This document shows positions 24,712 to 37,500 of a DNA stretch of 64,000 nucleotides, piece after piece. The first letter of the stretch is position 1. Each line of letters opens with the position of its first letter. Both the position numbers and the translations under genes were made by a program. Below the pieces are notes generated by a model that had not been told where the DNA came from, did not search any database, and saw only the letters and a list, made by a program, of their open reading frames with translations. Source of the stretch: Bradyrhizobium sp. CB1717 (GTDB lineage: Bacteria; Pseudomonadota; Alphaproteobacteria; Rhizobiales; Xanthobacteraceae); contig NZ_CP121666.1 in NCBI RefSeq assembly GCF_029714325.1, forward strand, positions 6,107,001 to 6,171,000. Reading direction: 5' to 3'.

Positions 24712-25527
24712 CTAGATCACCTTCACCTGGTTCGGGTTGCGCGCGGGGTCACCCCAGAACGCATCGTTCTCGTATTTGCGCCAGAGATCGCCCGGCAGCA
24801 CGGTTTTACGACCCGGGGATTCCACACGTTTGCCGACCCTGTGAAGACCCGGCGTACCAATCCTGCGGTCGAATTCTTCGGCATCGAACTGGATGTTCTG
24901 GAAATCATGCGCGAACGGCTTCTCGCCGATGAACTTGTAGACCGCGGCGATCGCCCGCTCCGGCTGGGTGGTCAGCGTCTCGTAGGTCAGCGCCAGCAGG
25001 CACGCGGACTGCTCGCCGCAAAACGCTTCGCGTAGCGCATTCCAGGAGAAACCGACCATGCCGTTGGGAGCGGCCAAGCCTTCGACGCGTGAATACACCG
25101 TCCCGCCCGGCTCGAAATTGAAGATGCCCGACGGCTGATACTTGTTCTTGCGAATGAGCCGCTCGACCGAATCCAGGATCCAGGGGATGTGGCGCACGCA
25201 GCAGATCACCTTGGCGCGCGGAAACAGCTCGGTGATCAGTGGCAGCCGCGCGCACCAATTGCGGTTGGTGTCGAACACCACATGCCCTTTCGGCAGATCG
25301 GCGTAGTAGGTCGAGAAGATCGACTTGATGAGGTCCCGGCGCTGCTCGTCGGTGATGAAGATCGCGGTCTCGTTGCTCATGCTCATGCTGCGCAGCATGC
25401 CGTCGACCAGCGAACCGACCGGGCCGGTCATCCCGGCGCGAAATCGCGGGTTCTGCCGCAATATGGCCGACAGCAGCGTCGAGCCCGCGCGCGGAAGTCC
25501 GGAGATGAAATGGATATCGCCTTGCAT
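24712..25527 (-). CDS. PAPS-dependent sulfotransferase family protein
   Basis: 271 residues. The 5'-phosphosulfate loop is SGLPRAGSTLLS (9-20). The 3'-phosphate-binding segment is VICCVRHIPWILDS, with Arg112 and Ser120. FDTNRNW and the C-terminal WRKYENDAFWG also fit. These enzymes transfer sulfate from PAPS to hydroxyl groups of sugars, lipids, peptides or small molecules. No signal peptide, so cytoplasmic. It begins 26 bp after the stop of the 5460-residue surface protein and is probably co-transcribed with it. The PAPS donor can be made by cysD-cysNC at 43.5-46.3 kb. The acceptor is unknown. Confidence 0.85.
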   Translation of the reverse strand: MQGDIHFISGLPRAGSTLLSAILRQNPRFRAGMTGPVGSLVDGMLRSMSMSNETAIFITDEQRRDLIKSIFSTYYADLPKGHVVFDTNRNWCARLPLITELFPRAKVICCVRHIPWILDSVERLIRKNKYQPSGIFNFEPGGTVYSRVEGLAAPNGMVGFSWNALREAFCGEQSACLLALTYETLTTQPERAIAAVYKFIGEKPFAHDFQNIQFDAEEFDRRIGTPGLHRVGKRVESPGRKTVLPGDLWRKYENDAFWGDPARNPNQVKVI

Positions 25528-25553
25528 GATCCTGCCTGACCGGAGATTCGTGA

Positions 25554-28500
25554 CTAGACTACCAGAAAATCCCGCTGCTGCAGCAGATTCGGGCTGATGC
25601 CGTTCAGCGTGACCGAGTGTAGGGCATCGAGCGCGACGACGGTATCGGCCGGATTGCCGGCGTTGTGGGGATCGGCCGTGATCGCAGCCAGCGCTGCCGC
25701 CGCGTCCGCATAGACGGACTGGCTGAGTTGCAGAACGTCATGCGCCACGTCGAAATTACCGATGGTAGCCGTGGCTGTCGCCTGCGAATTGAACTGGAAC
25801 ACGAACGTATCGTTGGCCGCTGACGCCGTCAGCGCGGCGTTGTCCCCCTGCACCGTGACCGTATGCGATCCATCATTGTTGGTGACATCCTGCGCGACGA
25901 CCGAGCCATCGGCAGCATGGCTGACGAGCGATTTGGCGTAGGGCGGATTGGCGCCGAGATAGAAACTTGCAACCGTCTCGTTCGCCGTCGACGGCGTCAG
26001 CAGCGTATTCAGATGCGCATCATCCGTCAGCGTCGTGTTCTGGAATTCGATCTGCAGCGCCCCCGAACCAACGCCCCGCACCAGGATATGGGCCGTGCCG
26101 CCAGTAACGGAAATCGCGATATCGGCGTCGTGCCCGCCATTGACGGTCGAGACCGTCACGGCGTTGGGATCGACACCTTCGATATGGATGCGGTCGTGCT
26201 CGCTACTACCGGTTGCCCAGGACAAGTCGGTAATCTTGTCGGTCACGCCTGCAGCGAGATCGGTGCCACGGAAGAAAAACACGTCGTCGCCCGTCCCGCC
26301 GGTGAGACTGTGCGCGCCGGCACCGTAATGGATCACGTCGCTGCCCAAGCGATCCGGGCCGGCGGTGACGGTCGTGGTGTTTGCCGCAGAATCGTAGACG
26401 AAATGGAAATCCGACAGCGTCGCGATGTCCTCGCCGGTCACCGCAAGGCTGATCGATCCGGTCGCGCTGTTGAGCACCAGTACGCCGTTGCTGTAGTTCT
26501 CGCTGATGGCGTGGAAGCCATCGACGATGATCTGGTCGCGCGTGCCGAAATGCGCGATCGCGTTGACCGGCGCGTTCGCGGCGCTGAATTCCAGTGCGGC
26601 ATGGCCCGCCGCCGAGAAGTCGATCGCGCCGGAGCCGGCCGCGCCGCTCGCGGTGAGGTCGAGCGTGCCGTTCTCGATCGTGATGCCGCCGGTGAAGGTG
26701 TTCGTTGCTCCCAGCACCAGCGTTCCGTCGCCATCGAGCAGCAGATGTCCCGCGCCGGTCTGGCCGCTGGCATCGTGCGAGCCGGTCATGTCGGCGATCG
26801 CGTCGCTGATCGTGATGATGTGCCCCGCATCGGGAGCGAAAGTGATGGTCTGGTTGCCCTGCAGGAAGATGCCGCTGCCGAGGCCGGATCCGGAATTGTG
26901 GGCGACATTCGAGCCCGAACCACCCGCAACGCTGTTGTCGTGGGCGCCGCCGCTGCCGCCGAAGGTCAGCGAACCGCCTTCCTGGACGAAGATCGCGCCG
27001 CCGGCGCCGAGTCCGCCGCCACCCGACTGATAGTTCCCCGAGCCGCGTCCAGCGCCGAAACCGCCGGCGGCATCGCCGGTGCCAAAGCTGCCGCCGCCGC
27101 CACCACCAAAGCCGCCAGCGCCACCGACGCCCCACACCGAGGCGCCACCACCACCGCCGAAACCGCCGGCACCTCCGCTGCTGGCGCTGAGATCGATAGG
27201 ACTGATGACACCGCCGCCGCCGCCCCCGCCAAAGCCGCCCGTGCCGCCCGCCGTCGCAGTACCCGCGCTGCCACCGATGCCACCACCGGCGCCGCCGGCA
27301 TAGCCGTAGCGACCGCCGCCCGCTGCACTGATCCCAGTGACGCCACCGCCGCCATCGGCACCACCAACGCCTCCGCCGGACGCCCCGCCGACGACGATGC
27401 CGCGACCAGGTGTGTAACCGCCATAGGACCCGCCCGACGCAGCAAGGCCGATTCCGCCACCACCATTGACATTGCCGGCGCCGCCCATGCCGCCGCCGCC
27501 GCTGGCGGAATAGCCGTTGAAATAGCTTCCATTGCCGCCGACCGCCCGATCATGTGCAAAGCTGACATTGTCGAGGGTGACCGCGCCGCCCGAGGCGATG
27601 AAGAGGCCGCCGCCGAGGCCTGCGCCGCCACCGCCGCCGCTGGCGGAGTCACCGCCCCGGGCGACCGCGTTGATGACGCTGAGGTCGTCGATCTCGACGC
27701 TGCCGGCATAGACGAACAGGCCCGGCAGGCCGTGGGCGTCGAGCGTGTGGTTATTGCCGGTGATCGTGAGCGATGCGCCCGAGGCGAGATTGAACGCGGG
27801 CAATTGACCGGTGAGCTGGAGATCACCCGTGATGTTGAAGGTGTAATGCGCTCCCGCCTGCGCGCTCGCGCCGGAGACATCGATCGCGGCGATGGCCTTG
27901 GCGAGATCGGCCGCCGACGTGATGGTCCACGTGTTCGTCGCCGGCGTGACGGTGAGGTTTGCCGCGGTGGACGCCGGACCTTCGATGCCCTGAATGGTCT
28001 CCGTCACCGTGATGCTGTGCGCACCACCGCTGACCGACTGGAAGTCGCTGTAGATGTCGTAATGACCGGTACCATCGACCGTGCCGGTGCCGATAACGGT
28101 CGTGCCATTGTCGGCGTAAAGCTTGATGATGGTGCCGGGATCACCGGTGCCTTTCACCTCGACGCGCCCGACCGAGTCGGGGACCGACACGACCGAGCTG
28201 ATCACGGCCGCGGGCGGCGCCACCTTCACGTCGATGCTCGCTGCCGGGCCTGTATGACCGAGACCATCGGTCTGCGTCACCGTGATGTGCTGGAAGCCGG
28301 ACCCAAGCAGCGACGAGGCCGAAGCATCGGATGTCACATCGAAATGACCGGTACCGTCCACAGTGCCGGTACCGATCACGGCGTTGCCGAGCATCAGCGT
28401 GATGGTATCGCCCACCTGGCCCGAGCCCTGGAGCTCGATCACCCCGTGATTGGCGGCAATGCCGACCTGGCTGACGCCGGTGACCGGAGCGGGATCGACA

Positions 28501-31500
28501 TACGCGGCAAAGCCCGTCGATGGCGCGCTCACATCCGAGCCGGCCGTATCGGTTGCCGTCAGTGTGTGGCTGCCGTTCGTCAGTAGCACCGTCGTCGTGA
28601 TCGTGAACGTGCCGTCGGCAGCCACGGTACCCGTGCCGATCGCGGTCGAACCGCCATCGGCATAGAGCGTGATGGTCTCGCCGACATGCTGCCCGGTCCC
28701 CTTGACGATGAAATCGTGGCTGGCGTCGATCTGGCCGCCGACCAGCGGCACCACCGATGTGATCGTCGGCGCCCTCGGTGTGATCTCGACTGCGACACCT
28801 GACGAGACGGCACTCGTCAGATTGTCGGTATTGGTTTGGGTCACGGTGATGACATGGTGACCGCCAGTCGCCGCCACGCTGAAATCGAAATGCCCGGTCT
28901 GATCCACGACGCCAGAGCCCAACAGCGTCGATCCGTCGGCAAAGACCTTGATGGTCTCCCCCGCCTCGCCCGTACCCTGAACCTCGATCTGCTGCGGACC
29001 GATGGCATTGACGGCCGAGAGCATCGGCGCGTTCGGCAGGACGTTGACGTTGAACGCGGTAGCCGTGCTGGTCAGGCCGCTAACGGCCACGGTGGCCGTG
29101 AGGGAATGGATGCCATCCGCGAACGTGCTGCTGGTGACGACGTCGAAATGACCGGAGCCGTCGACCGTGCCAGACCCAACGACGTTGCCGTTCTCGAAGA
29201 ACGTGATCACGGCGCCGGCGAACGCAGTGCCCTTGATCTCGACAGTGCCGCCATTCACCCGCTGCCCGACAATCGCGGAGATCCCGGGGGCGCGCGGATC
29301 GACATCGACGCTGACCACTGACGATCCCGGGCTCGAGATATTCTGGGCATCCTGAGCAGTCGCGTATAGCGAATACACGCCGATCGATAGCCCCGTGCTC
29401 GCCGTGATGTCGAAATGGCCGGTCGCATCGGTCCTGCCCGAGCCGATGAACTGGCCGTTGGCCCACAGGTTGATCCCGATATTGGCCTCGGCGCTGCCCT
29501 TCACCTCGATCCTGTCGCCGTCGAGTGGCTGTCCGACCACGCTGGCGATGGTCGGGATCTGCGGTTGCACGTCGAAGGCGATGACGTTCGACGGGTGGCT
29601 GACCAGACCTTGCGCATTGGTCTCTGTCACGGACAGCGTGTAATGGCCGTCGACCTGCTGCGGTATGACGAAGTCGAAATTGCCATTGGCGTCCGTCGTG
29701 GTCGTGTAGCTCGTGACGCCGCCGGAGCTGCTGAGCTTCAGCGTGATCGTCTGGCTCGCTTCGCCAGTGCCCTGCACGTGGATGCCGGCATTGTTGAGCA
29801 GCGCGGGCTGCCCCGCGGCAAGCGCGAGCGACGGCGCGACCGGCAGCACATCGACAATGAGCGGCGCGGTGGTCAGGGTCTGGCCCCCGCCTGTCTGCGC
29901 CGCCGTGACGCTGTACTCGCCGTCAGCGAGCGCCGCCGTCGTGAAACTGAAATGTCCGTTGGCATCCGGCGTGACGGTGCCGACCTGATTGCCGTCGATG
30001 AAGATCGCAATGGTGCTGCCCGGCATGCCGGTGCCGCTGAGCAAAACCTGATTTCCGTTCTGCGGCTGGCCGACGAGGGCGATCCTCGGCGCAATCGTCT
30101 CCGTGACTGCGACGCCGCCATTATAGGCAACGACGCTGAACTGGGCGGTCGAATAATCGACGCCGGGCGTGAGATGAAGCTGGGCACTGTTGGTGCCGTC
30201 GCTGACCGTGAGCACATTACCGGCGCCAAGCGTCGCGGTCGCATTCGCAGCGAAGCCCGCGAGCTTGATCGTGTCCCCGGGAAGGAAGCCATCGATCTGG
30301 TTGGTCGGCGTATCGCCCTGATCGATGATCAGGGTTGCCAGCGCGCCCTGGGCGAAGGTGATATGCCCCGAACCTGCCGCGCCGGCCGCACCGAGTTCGA
30401 CCGTGCCGTGGTCGGCGAGTTGCACACCGCCATCGACCGTGCTGGCGACGTCGAGCGCCAGGAAGCCGCTGTTCGAGACGCCGAAATGCCCGCTGCCTTG
30501 CAGGCTCTTTGTCAATGTGTACGCAGCCGAACCGGAAACCGTCAGCGAGTCATTGATCAGCGTACCGCTGAGCATCAGCGTGCTGCCGCCGTCGACGTCG
30601 ATCGTCGTCGCCCTGACGTCGCCAAGCACGACGATGCCGGCGCCGGCGATGTGGAGGACGCCGGTCATGGCACCGGCGATCGAATCCGAGATGGTCAGCG
30701 TCTTGCCGGCATCGGGCGCCAGCGTGACATTGTTCGACGCGGCGAACAGGCCGGCACCGATGCCCTGACCGTCGGCACCGGTTTGGGTGCCTGCGCCACC
30801 ATGGCCGCCGGAGACGGAATTTCCGGAAACAGTAGCGCCGCCGGCAATGGTCAGCGAACCGCCGGCCGCGACAAAGATGCCGCCACCAAGCCCCGCGCCA
30901 CCGCCGCCACCGCCGGCGCCAAAGCTGGTCCGGGTCGCGTCCGCGCCCCGCCCGCCGCCATAGCCTGCGCCGCCACCTGTCGCATAGGTGGTGCTTCCAA
31001 AGTTCAGAAAACTAACGCCAGCATAGCCGCCGCCGCCACCACCGCCAAAGCCGCCTGGCTGTCCGTTGTTTCCGTGGCGGCCTTGGTTACCGCCGCCTCT
31101 GCCGCCCGATGTCATTCCCTGCCCGTCGGTCTGACCGCCGAGACCGCCATAGAGCGAGCCGGTGTTGCCGAAAGCGCTGCCGCCGTTGCCGCCAATGGCA
31201 CGATTGCCAGTGATACTGACGTCTGAAATTGTCGCTGAGGCGCCGCTGCCAATGAAGAACGCGCCGCCTGCACCAAGACCACCGCCGCCACCGCCGCTTT
31301 GATACGGAAACCTGCCGAAAATCGAACCAGGCGCGCCATCGCCGCCGCGTTCCGTCAGGTTCTGCATCCGCAGGTCGGAGAATGTCGCGTCTCCCGAGCT
31401 GAGGTAAAAGCCGCCGAACGTGTTGCCGCCGTCGATCGTGTGGCCGTTGCCTTCGAAGGTCAGCGTGTCACCCGACCCAAGGGCGATGACCGGCAGGTTG

Positions 31501-34500
31501 GCCGTCAGCGTGATATCGGCGGTCAGATTGATGACGTAGTGCGTATTGACGGAGGCGAGCACGCCGGAATCGAGCGCCGCGAGGACGCCCGCCAGGTCGG
31601 CAGCCGACGCAACGTTGAAAATTGGCTGCGTGTTGTTGGTCAGGACGGTGCTGCCGCCCGGGCCTGTCGGCGCGAAGGTCAAGTTGCCGGTCGCCTCGGT
31701 GGCGCCATCAAAAAGATGGCCGTTGGTCACGATCGTCAGCGTGTCGCCGGCTGCGAGATTGAAGGTCGGAAAATTGGACGTCAGCGGCAGATCGGCGGTC
31801 AGGTTGATGACGTAGTGCGTGTTGATGCTCGAAAACAGACCGCCGACATCGATGACGGAGGACGCGGTCACGAGGTCGCTGACCGACGCGACGTTGAACG
31901 TTGGCACGGCACCGCCGGTCAGGATCGTGCTGCCGCCCGGGCCTGTCGCCGCAAAGCTGAAGTCGCCCCCCGCGCCGTTGCTGGCGCCGTCGAACAGATG
32001 GCCGTTGGTGTGGACCGTTAGCGTGTCGCCAGCGGCAAGGTTGATCACCGGCAGGCCGATGGTCGCGGCCATGTCGGCGGTCACGTTGATGGTGTAGTGC
32101 GTGTTGATGCTCGAAAGCAGACCGCCGGTGTCGAGGGCGGAAACAGCGTTCCCCAGATCGCTGGCAGACGCGACGTTGAAGATCGGCGCGGCGCCGCCGG
32201 TCAGAACGGTGCTGCCGCCCGGGCCTGTCGCCGCAAAGCTGAAGTCGGTGCCCGCTCCGTTGGTGGCGCCGTCGAACAGATGGCCGTTGGTATGGACCGT
32301 CAGCGTGTCGCCGGCGTCGAGCGTGAACGCCGGCAGGCCCGCGGCACCGGCGACGTCGGCGGTGAGATTGACGACATAGTTGATGCCGCCGACGAGCCCG
32401 ATCGCGTCGGTGTCGACGGCATTGACCACCCCTGCAAGCGTTCCGACCGATTCCACATTGTAGAAGGGCTCGATGGTCAGCGTCCCGGAACCGGTATGGA
32501 CGATGCTCTGGTTGCCGAAGAAGGCGCCGGACAGCGTGACGTCACCCGATCCGGAGATGTTGATCGCCTGGTTTCCGGAATCGAAGCCGCCGGAAAGAAT
32601 GACATCTCCCGGGCCGGAGATGTTGATCGTCCCTGCCCCGCCGCCAATCGAGTTGGCAACGGAAAGCGTTTCGCCCGTCGGCGGGGCGAAATTGAGAGTG
32701 CCGCCATTGAGCCAGATGGCGGCCCCGAGAACCGCCGCATCTCCGAAGAGTGAGCCGGCGCCGAACGTCAACGAACTGCCGGAATCGACGAGGATCGCGC
32801 CGCCGACGCCCCCCGGCGCCTGATTTCCGACGAAGGTGACATCGGACAAATCGGCCGACGTCCCCGAGACCAGGTTCAGGCCGCTGCCGTTGCCCTTGGT
32901 TTGCGAGAGGGTCAGGTCGCTAAGCGACAGGCTGCCGGACTGCAGAGTGAAGGCGGCGTAGGCGGCGGCGCCGTTCAAGGCGCCGCTGACCGTGTGGCCG
33001 TTGCCGACAATGGACAGGGTGTCGCCATTGGCGAGGTTGATCGCCGGCAAGTTCCCCGTCAGGGCGATGTTGCCGGTCAGGTCGATCTCATAGTGCGTAT
33101 TGGCCAGCGAATAGGCACCGCCGATGTCGATCTCGGCGATGATCGTGGCCAGCTCCGCAGCCGTGCTTGCCGTGAAGACCGGGATGTGTCCCAGCCGCAC
33201 ATAGGTGCCACCCGCGCCGTCCGAAACAATGACAGGCGCGTCCGACGCCAGATCCTGCGACGGATCGAAATGCAGCGTGCCGAGCGTCGTGGCGCCCGAG
33301 GTCAACGCGTAAGCGTTGTTGCCGAGCGAAGTGATCCCGGTCGCGGCAACTCCAGCGAGATCGATGACGTCGCCGTCCGCCATGCCGAAGAACGTCGTGG
33401 TGGGGACGCCGCTGGCGATCTTCAGCACCGTTTGAGGCATGTCGAACGTGATGGCGCCGGACCCCGTGACCGCTCCGCCGATGACGACTGACGTGCTGTC
33501 AAGCTTGATATTGCCGTTGTCGATGACCGCTTTGATGCTGCCGCCGGCGAGATCGAGCGTGGCACCGGACATGACCGTCGTGCCACCAGTGTAGGTGTTC
33601 GCCGCCGTGAATGTGACGGTCCCGGCGCCGCTGATGACGACGGAGCCGCTGTTGCCGCTGCCGTTGTCGGCAATAACGCTGGAAATTGTGGAAGTCTGTC
33701 CTTGAGACGCGGACAGGGTGAGGCTGTTATTGCCCTCGATCAACGCGCCCCAGAACATCGCATTGCCGACCGACAGGTCCTTGATGGTGACGCCGGCTGA
33801 ATTGTCGATGAAGCCGACGTGTGTGTTCGCGCCATCAAGATCGAACCCGGCGCCGTCTATGACGAGCGTGCTGCCGGTGCTGCCGAGGTTGAGGACCCCA
33901 AATTGGCCGGGGAGCGACGACAGCGAGATGTCGTTGGTGAAGGTGATCGTATAGGCGGTGGCGCTCAGGGAATAGTCCACGCCGCCCTGGCTGATGGCGG
34001 CGAGCGCCGCATTGAGGTCCGCCGCCGAGCCGACCGTGAACGTGGTCTGGATCGAACTGAGCAGAGTCCCGCCATGGCCGTCCGACTGCAAGCCGACATG
34101 CAGACCGGTCTGTGCCGGATCGAAATTCAGTGTGCTGACCGTCGTGCCGGAGGAATTCTTCAGCGTCAGGACATTGTGGCTGTCAAGCGAGGCGCTGACA
34201 GCGGCAATGCCTCTGAGGTCAATGAAGTCGCCGACGGTGAATCCCGTGATGGTTTTGGAAAGCGAACCGGTGAGGATGAGCGCCGTCGCGGCATCGCCGC
34301 TGCCGAAGCTGAGCGTGCCGCCGCCGGACAACGAGGCGAACGTGAACGTGCCGTTGGCGTCGAGCGCGATCGCGCCACCTGAATCGACACCGCCCGCAAA
34401 GGTGCTCGCGGCGTTGAGGTTCAAGGTACCGACGTCGTGGATGACCTGGCTGAACGTCGTCCCTGCGTTGACGTTCATCGTGCCGTTGTTGGTGACGACG

Positions 34501-37500
34501 TTGGCGAAGCTGCCCCCGGCACTCAGGTTCAACGTGCCATTGACGGTGACGACGCTCGTGCCGACCGTGCCGCCGGCGTCGACATCGAGCGTCGCGCCGG
34601 AATCGACAATGGTCGTCCCGGAATAGGTGTTGGCGGCAGCGAAATGCACCACGCCGGTGCCGCCGATTTCGACGCTGCCGGTGCCGGCATTGGCGCCAGT
34701 GCCGCCGCTGCCGGTCTGGTCGGCGATGCCATTCGCAATCACCAGCGAATCGCCGGCGAGCGGCGCGAAGTGGATGGTGTCGTTGCCCTGGATGAAAATG
34801 CCGGAGCCGAGCCCTTGGCCGCCTTGGCCAGCGTGGCTACCGGTGGCGCCGGCGGCACCCCCGGCAACGGAATTGCCCGTCACCGACCCGCCGGCGAAGG
34901 TCAGTGATCCGCCCTGCTCGACAAAGATGGCGCCGCCGGCGCCGAGCCCGCCGCCACCGCCGAGTCCGGAGCCTCCATTGCCGGCGCCGAATCCTCCCGC
35001 ACCGCCAGCCTGGCCATACGCACTGCGGCCGCCGCCGCCACCGAAGCCGCCGGCCCCGCCAAGCCCGCCACCCGAGGATCCCTGATTGATGCCCGCTGCA
35101 CCACCGCCACCACCGAAGCCGCCGTTGCCGCCGTTCGTGTTAACGTTATAGAGACCGAAGCTTCCATGGAGTCCGCCGCCGCCGCCGCCGCCGAAACCAC
35201 CGTTCTGGGCCGCACTGGCGACGCCCCAACCAGCCGGCGGACCAGACCCGGCCGACCCCACGCTGCCGTGGATGTATTGGACGAAGTAGCCCTTGTATCC
35301 GACGAGAACGTTGCCGGATTGGCCGTACCTGCCGCCGATGTGGTTGGTAAAGCCGACGACTTGAGGGTTCGCGCCGCTCCCCATCGCGGCAATTGCGTAA
35401 CCGCCGTGTCCGGCCACGCTCAAACCGAGTGTCCCGCCCGAAGCGCCTCCGTTCTCATACGCGAAAACCGACTGCCAGGGCAACGAGTAGGAGGTCGCGT
35501 GCAAATTGCTGTTGTAGTAGACGTACGATCTTCCGAACTTGGCCACGTACAGACCGGGGCCGGCATTGTGGCCCGAAGTTCCCATGCCGCCGCCGCCGCC
35601 GCCGAAGGAACGGTAAATTCCTTCGTTGCTCGTCCGCGCGCCACCATTGCCGCCAATCGCACGGTCGCCGGTGAAGTTCACGTTGCTGATCGAGGCAGTC
35701 GCCCCCGTGCCGACGAATAGTCCGCCGCCGAGCCCGGCGCCGCCGCCGCCACCGGGGTTGCCGCCCGCCCCGCCCTGCGCCACGGTGTTGTTGATGTCGA
35801 GATTGTCGAGCGCGACATTGCCGCCGAATACGAACAGGCCGCGATAGAGATTGCCGCCGTCCAGCGTATGTCCCGCGCCATGGATGACCAGCGAGCTGCC
35901 GCTCGCCAGATTGATCGCGGTCAGATTGGCGCCGAGCGAGGCGATCGAAATGTCGGCGGCGAACTCGATCGAATAGCTGCTGTTGGCGGCGGCAGCCGAG
36001 CCGCCCTGGCTGATGGCAACCAGCGTCGCGTTGAGCTCGGCTGCGTTGTGGACGATATAGACGTTGGCCGGCTTGATCAGGGTGCCGCCGGCGCCGTCAG
36101 TCGTGGCCGTGAAGCCGAAGGTAGGGCCGCTGAAATGCAGATTGGCGGTGTTGGTGCCGTCGGTCACCGTCAAAATGCCGGTCGTCGCATTGAACGATTG
36201 CGAGAACTGCGCGGAATTGTAGTTGATCCCGACGAGATCGATACTGTCGGTCGCGCCGCTGAAGCCGGCGATGGTGCCGGAGAAACTGGCGGGATGATCG
36301 ATCTTCAGCGTTCCGGGCGCACCACTGAAGCTGATCGTCTGCCCGGCGCCGACATTGCCGCCGAATTCGACCGTGCCGTCGTTGCCGACGATCACGTCGC
36401 CCGCCCCGGTGACGTTGCCCGCCACCAGCAGCGTGCCGCCGCCCTCCGCCTTCAGCGTGCCGGAATTGGCGATGCTGCCGGCGAGGTCGAGCGTGCCGGC
36501 CTTGGCATCGATAACTCCGGTGTTGGTGAGCGCGGTCGAGATCGCCGTGGTGCCGCCGCCCGTCTTCTCATAGCTGCCGGCGACGTTGACAGTGCCCGTG
36601 CCGGCGCTGGAGGAGATGTTGAAGGCGGTGCCGCCGGCGGACGCATCGGTGAAGGTGATGCCGGCGTCGATCTTGAGCACCGCGCCATTGTTGAGATGCA
36701 GCGTATCGCCCGAAAACGCGCCGCTCTGCGCGGAGCCCTGCAGCTCGAGCGTCCTGCCGTCGAGCGTGAAGGTCTCGTTATTGGCATCGAAAAAGGTCGC
36801 CAGGCCATTGACGAGCGTCGTGCCACTGCCGCTTTCGGTGCCGCCGGTGAACGTCGCCCCATTGGCGTCGGTCAGCGTGCCGGTGCCGGACAGTGTCCCG
36901 CCGGAGTGGGTCAGGCTGTGGATGGTCTCGGAGACGCCGCGCAGATCGACATCGCTGGTAATGACGAAGTCGCTGCTGACGGCGACATTGACGGTGACCC
37001 CAGCCGTGGTCAGGCTGCCATCGGTCGCGGTGACCGTGAAGCTTGCGGAAGGATTCTGCGTGCCGTCGCTGACGAAGATTACCTGGCCCGCGGCGAGCTG
37101 TGCCTGGGTGAAGCTGGTGATCGCAACGCCGGGCGCACTCGATAGCGCGACATAGCCGCGTTGCGTGTTGGTGACGTCGAAGGTGAGCTGGCTCGCGCTG
37201 GTGTCGACGTCGCTGACGTTGAGGTCGGCCGTGGTGATGGTCGTCGACAGGCCCTGCAGCAGCGCCGCCGCGTCGTCGCCGGACAGCACCGGCGCATCGT
37301 TGGTGCCTGATATCGTGATGGTGATGATCTGCGCGCTACCGTCGTTTCCCCTCGCGGAGAAGGTGTCGGTCATCGTCGCGCCGGCGGCGAGCGCCTGAAC
37401 CGTGGAATTGTTGTTGTCGAGCGTGTAGGTCCACACGCCGCTCGGGCTCACGGTGTAGGTGCCGTAGCCGCCGATGCTGGCAGTCTGCGCGGCGACCGCG

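Noticed and set aside
25863..32753. Plus-strand open frames of 907, 603 and several hundred codons opposite the giant protein
   Set aside because: High-GC codon bias in the minus-strand gene leaves the opposite strand nearly free of stops; the translations are low-complexity and the minus frame is continuous for 5460 codons.
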